From NVTR01 sp036479015 (GTDB taxonomy: Bacteria > Pseudomonadota > Alphaproteobacteria > Rhodobacterales > Rhodobacteraceae): a stretch of DNA of 5,126 nt. Of this stretch, positions 5,095 to 5,126 are shown piece by piece (the first letter of the stretch is position 1; the number at the start of each line of letters is the position of its first letter). Below the pieces are notes generated by a model. The model was not told the DNA's origin, did not search any database, and was given only the letters and a program-made list of their open reading frames with translations. A program made the translations under genes and the position numbers. The stretch is from contig JAZGFB010000030.1 of assembly GCA_036479015.1 (NCBI GenBank), positions 1 through 5,126 of the forward strand, in the 5' to 3' direction.

Positions 5095-5126
5095 CAACTT
5101 GAGAGTTTGATCCTGGCTCAGAACGA
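5095..5126 (+). rRNA. rrs: 16S ribosomal RNA, 5' end only (cut by window edge)
   Basis: CAACTTGAGAGTTTGATCC and the bases after it match the start of bacterial 16S rRNA; 5102-5121 is the universal 5' region of the gene. About 32 bases are inside the window. The ...CTCAGAACGA continuation is the alphaproteobacterial form, unlike ATTGAACG of E. coli. The exact mature 5' base may differ by one or two. Confidence 0.95.

Overview
The window looks like chromosomal DNA of an alphaproteobacterium, most likely of the Rhodobacterales/Roseobacter group. The reasons are the 16S rRNA 5' end at the right edge (CAACTTGAGAGTTTGATCC type), a TadG-like protein ending in the LRLT-type tail common in that group, GC-rich coding with alphaproteobacterial codon use, and the form of the msrPQ operon. 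Assignment below order is not possible from this sequence.

Layout, left to right. (1) Positions 111-1878, + strand: a compact three-gene unit. It starts with msrP, the Tat-exported molybdopterin catalytic subunit of the periplasmic methionine sulfoxide reductase. A 68-residue Cys-rich protein of the GDCCVxC family follows. The last gene is msrQ, the haem b membrane subunit that passes electrons to MsrP. Gaps are 9 and 13 bases, so co-transcription is likely. The small Cys-rich gene between the two partners is the most unusual feature of the window. (2) A 9-bp perfect inverted repeat (1865-1887) overlaps the msrQ stop and fits a bidirectional terminator for the convergent gene that follows. 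(3) Positions 1893-3557, - strand: an orphan TadG-like protein with one N-terminal membrane anchor and a large extracytoplasmic von Willebrand A domain with a complete-looking MIDAS. (4) Positions 3558-4101: about 540 bases with no convincing gene. (5) Positions 4102-4566, - strand: a short ankyrin-repeat protein whose 3' two-thirds is clear. Its 5' end appears shifted or degraded. (6) Positions 4567-5126, + strand: the control region of an rRNA operon, with an AT-rich block, a probable promoter, a boxB-like hairpin, a boxA antitermination element, a leader with competing hairpins, and the first 32 or so bases of 16S rRNA, cut by the window edge.

Functionally, msrP and msrQ form one repair system: electrons go from the respiratory chain or cytoplasmic flavin donors through MsrQ haem to MsrP, which reduces oxidised methionines of envelope proteins. 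The Cys-rich protein may be an accessory to this or only a passenger. The TadG-like and ankyrin genes have no evident link to it or to each other. I see no CRISPR array, transposase, tRNA or phage gene. Apart from the msrP/GDCCVxC/msrQ arrangement, two long poly-G coding tracts and the ankyrin frame break, the region reads as ordinary chromosome.
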